Below are positions 62,050 through 64,000 of a stretch of DNA of 64,000 nt, piece after piece. Source of the stretch: Akebia trifoliata (taxonomy: Eukaryota > Streptophyta > Magnoliopsida > Ranunculales > Lardizabalaceae); assembly GCA_017979445.1 (NCBI GenBank), contig CM030719.1, positions 24,171,996-24,235,995 of the forward strand. The letters are read 5' to 3'. Within the stretch, counting starts at the first letter, position 1. Each line of letters begins with the position of its first letter. The position numbers and the translations under genes were made by a program. The notes under the pieces are model-generated. The model did no database searches and was not told the DNA's origin. It saw nothing but the letters and a program-made list of their open reading frames with translations.

Positions 62050-62380
62050 TGTTAACCAACCAACTATTACAAAAAACCGATCTATTGGAGGGGGAGAATT
62101 ATGAATATGAATACAAATATAAGAGGATCATGGGGCTTAATTGGGGTATAACACACCCGAGAGTGGAGGAAAATATACACTCAACACTCCTCCTAACCCA
62201 TAAGGATAAAAAAAATTGAATCTTGACCTATACAAACTTAATGCTCTGATACAATATTAACCAACCAACCATACGAAAAGACTGATATGATGGAGAAGGG
62301 AAGAGCTATGAATATAGAGGGTTATGAGACTTGATTGGGGTATGATACACCCAAGAGTGAAAGAAACTATACACTCAGCA
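62050..62380 (-). mobile_element. TRIM-like element inside family J copy 2
   Basis: Minus strand: LTR (62380-62255, 126 bp), PBS-like TTGTATCAGAGC (62254-62243), about 56 nt of internal sequence ending in the purine run AGGAGGAG, and LTR (62186-62050, 137 bp, TGTTGAGTG to GGTTAACA). No protein coding. No clean target duplication. Confidence 0.7.
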
Positions 62381-62459
62381 GAACTATTTCAAATTATAGA
62401 AGTAATAAATTCTATCACTCGCAACAAAATGTTAGTCACATGGAGATCTACATGATAAA

Positions 62460-62636
62460 GTGTAATGATTTTCTGATGCCCCTTATGACACACGCCCCCA
62501 TCACAAAATTGTAGATCATTTGCCTCGGGATACATATAACCATAAATCTTTTTCTTGTGTATCCCAAGGTAAATGATCTACAATTCTCTGATGGGGGCGT
62601 GTGTTAGAGGGGGGGGGGGTTATATTATCACGACTC
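62460..62636. mobile_element. MITE related to 3144-3332, inserted in family J copy 2
   Basis: The left end GTGTAATGATTTTCTGATGCC is the exact inverse of the right end of the 3.1-kb copy. Arms carry CGCCCCCATCACAAAA, GTAGATCATTTGCC and TCGGGATACAT. The corresponding site in copy 1 (about 46620-46665) lacks it. Confidence 0.75.
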
Positions 62637-63728
62637 TATGACTTTTTGATATATCATATATAGAAATATTTCAAGAAAACCAAAATATGCCAAAGGATCC
62701 AGGATTCGTAATCAAAAGAAAGTATGAATGGAATAATATTGAAAAAATTTAGATTCACTTTCGGTGTTGATAAAGGTTACAATGATTGCGATATCAATTT
62801 ATGAAAAATAGGCATTCTACCCCAACTCTCCTATACGGTGGTGATGAAAGTCTTTATTCACACAAAATGGAAAAAGTGGGGAGAAAAAGACACACTAGAT
62901 TTCTTTCGATCACGAAAATGCTAGTGGCATGTGGTTAATTACTACCCATCTGATCGTAATAGGATAATCACTAAACTAATTTTTCTAGGGATTCCATATT
63001 GGATAGCAATATAAATTTCAATTTTACCCTTATGTATTTGGCTTATTAATTAAGAATCCTATTTTAAATGAAATTTTTATATGTACTAGGCTACAACAAA
63101 AGTTGGACACATATTTTATAAAAATATTCTAACTTATGCATATTAATCAGGTTTATCTTGAAATCTTATCCACTCACTACGTGATCAAATTTGGTGGCCA
63201 ATGTTTAACAACCTATCGAGTCCATAAAAACTTTTTAAGTATGCAAACCATCTTACACATTGCTTTCAGAGAATGTTTATAATGGTTGCTATGAGACTTG
63301 TGACGATCCACTCCCAATCCATACGTTCCATTGGGTGGAATGCTTATAGGTTTGGTACGGTTCTCAATAAATAGGTTATTAAGGTAATAACCTCCTTTAG
63401 GCACGACTTGTTTAAAATAATTATTAAAGTAATTAACCTTTCTCTGATACCACTTGTTAAGTTGCTAAATAATAAAACATTGAGATTTGTGAATTCAACA
63501 ATAATACTAATGTATGCAACAAAATTTCATCAAACCAAACTCCATGTGATTTAACTTAAAAAATACAAGCAAAACCATGAGTCATGATCCTTTTATATTG
63601 GATCAACTTTTAAAATCTAACAAATATAAAAAATAAAAAAAATTCAATATTACTAGCCACCTTTGCATTTAAAATATCTACTCTACCATGTTTTCAAGGG
63701 AATGAATCCATATTTCCATAGCGGTGCA

Positions 63729-63977
63729 CAGGGCGGATTTAGAGTGGGGGCTGTGGGGGCACTTGCCCCCACTAGAATTTTCAAAGTCTATGAATTAGTG
63801 AGATATTGCAACAGATTTTAACAACAGATAAAAAAAATCTGCCACTATTACCCTTACAAATATTTTTTCCAATCTTAATTGCCCCCACAACTATTTTTTT
63901 TCACTCTTCCTTGTCCCCACAAAAAAATTTCTACTCTTGGTTGCCCCCACATGGGCAAAATCCTGGCTCCGCCCCTG
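63729..63977. mobile_element. DNA element with CAGGGGCGGAGCCAGG-type ends
   Basis: Left CAGGGCGGATTTAGAGTGG and inverted right CAGGGGCGGAGCCAGGATT, each followed by a GGGGGC-type block, are terminal repeats. GGTGCA flanks it on both sides (63723-63728 and 63978-63983). No ORF. It has ends common in plant non-autonomous DNA transposons. Confidence 0.75.
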
Positions 63978-64000
63978 GGTGCACACGGTTCGGACTTGAT

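Larger units (their letters stand above)
60100..63718 (-). repeat. Long repeat family J, copy 2
   Basis: Colinear with 44036-47735 but with three additions: a 332-bp tandem duplication (60509-61172), an extra 363-bp block (about 61552-61914) and a MITE (62460-62636). The putative LTR lies at 63718-63455, and the PBS-like TGGTATCAGAGA at 63452-63441. Confidence 0.7.

Overview
This is a window of AT-rich nuclear DNA from a flowering plant. Four plant genes with GT-AG introns sit in a matrix of miniature transposons, retrotransposon relics and microsatellites. The proteins are typical of angiosperms and the repeats look dicot-like, but I cannot name the species. There are no bacterial, organellar or CRISPR features.

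Layout: (1) 1-8.1 kb is intergenic and repeat-rich. It opens with a cluster of hairpin elements embedded in (TA)n tracts and also holds a Mutator-like MITE with a perfect 9-bp target duplication. (2) 8.1-15.7 kb, minus strand: a RUS2-type (DUF647) gene in ten coding exons, with an apparent one-base frameshift in its last exon. (3) 15.7-17.9 kb: a spacer with a 763-bp foldback element. (4) 17.9-23.2 kb, minus strand: an EAF6-like subunit of the NuA4 histone acetyltransferase in seven exons. It has a canonical E2F site just before the ATG, a triple-LTR miniature retrotransposon in intron 4, and a perfect 60-bp tandem duplication in intron 3. (5) 23.2-31.1 kb: intergenic repeats, including a Ty1/copia relic. 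(6) 31.2-36.0 kb, plus strand: an ADF6-like actin-depolymerizing factor in three exons, with L1-type and RTE-type LINE fragments and a small DNA transposon in its introns. (7) 37.8-39.5 kb, minus strand: a single-exon PHT1 phosphate transporter with a candidate promoter and spliced 5' UTR out to about 42 kb. (8) 42-64 kb: no gene recognised. It is dominated by a repeat family with two long copies (44.0-47.7 and 60.1-63.7 kb) and one shorter copy (58.0-59.2 kb), which share LTR and primer-binding-site features, plus hAT-like and other non-autonomous elements.

The four genes have unrelated roles (plastid/photomorphogenic development, chromatin acetylation, actin turnover, phosphate uptake) and are independently transcribed. 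The best leads are the compact triple-LTR element, the (TA)n-embedded hairpin family whose conserved core carries different ends, the RUS2 frameshift, the E2F site on EAF6, and the repeat pair in which one copy supplies the empty site for insertions in the other. Exon boundaries were derived by hand from splice sites and reading-frame continuity.
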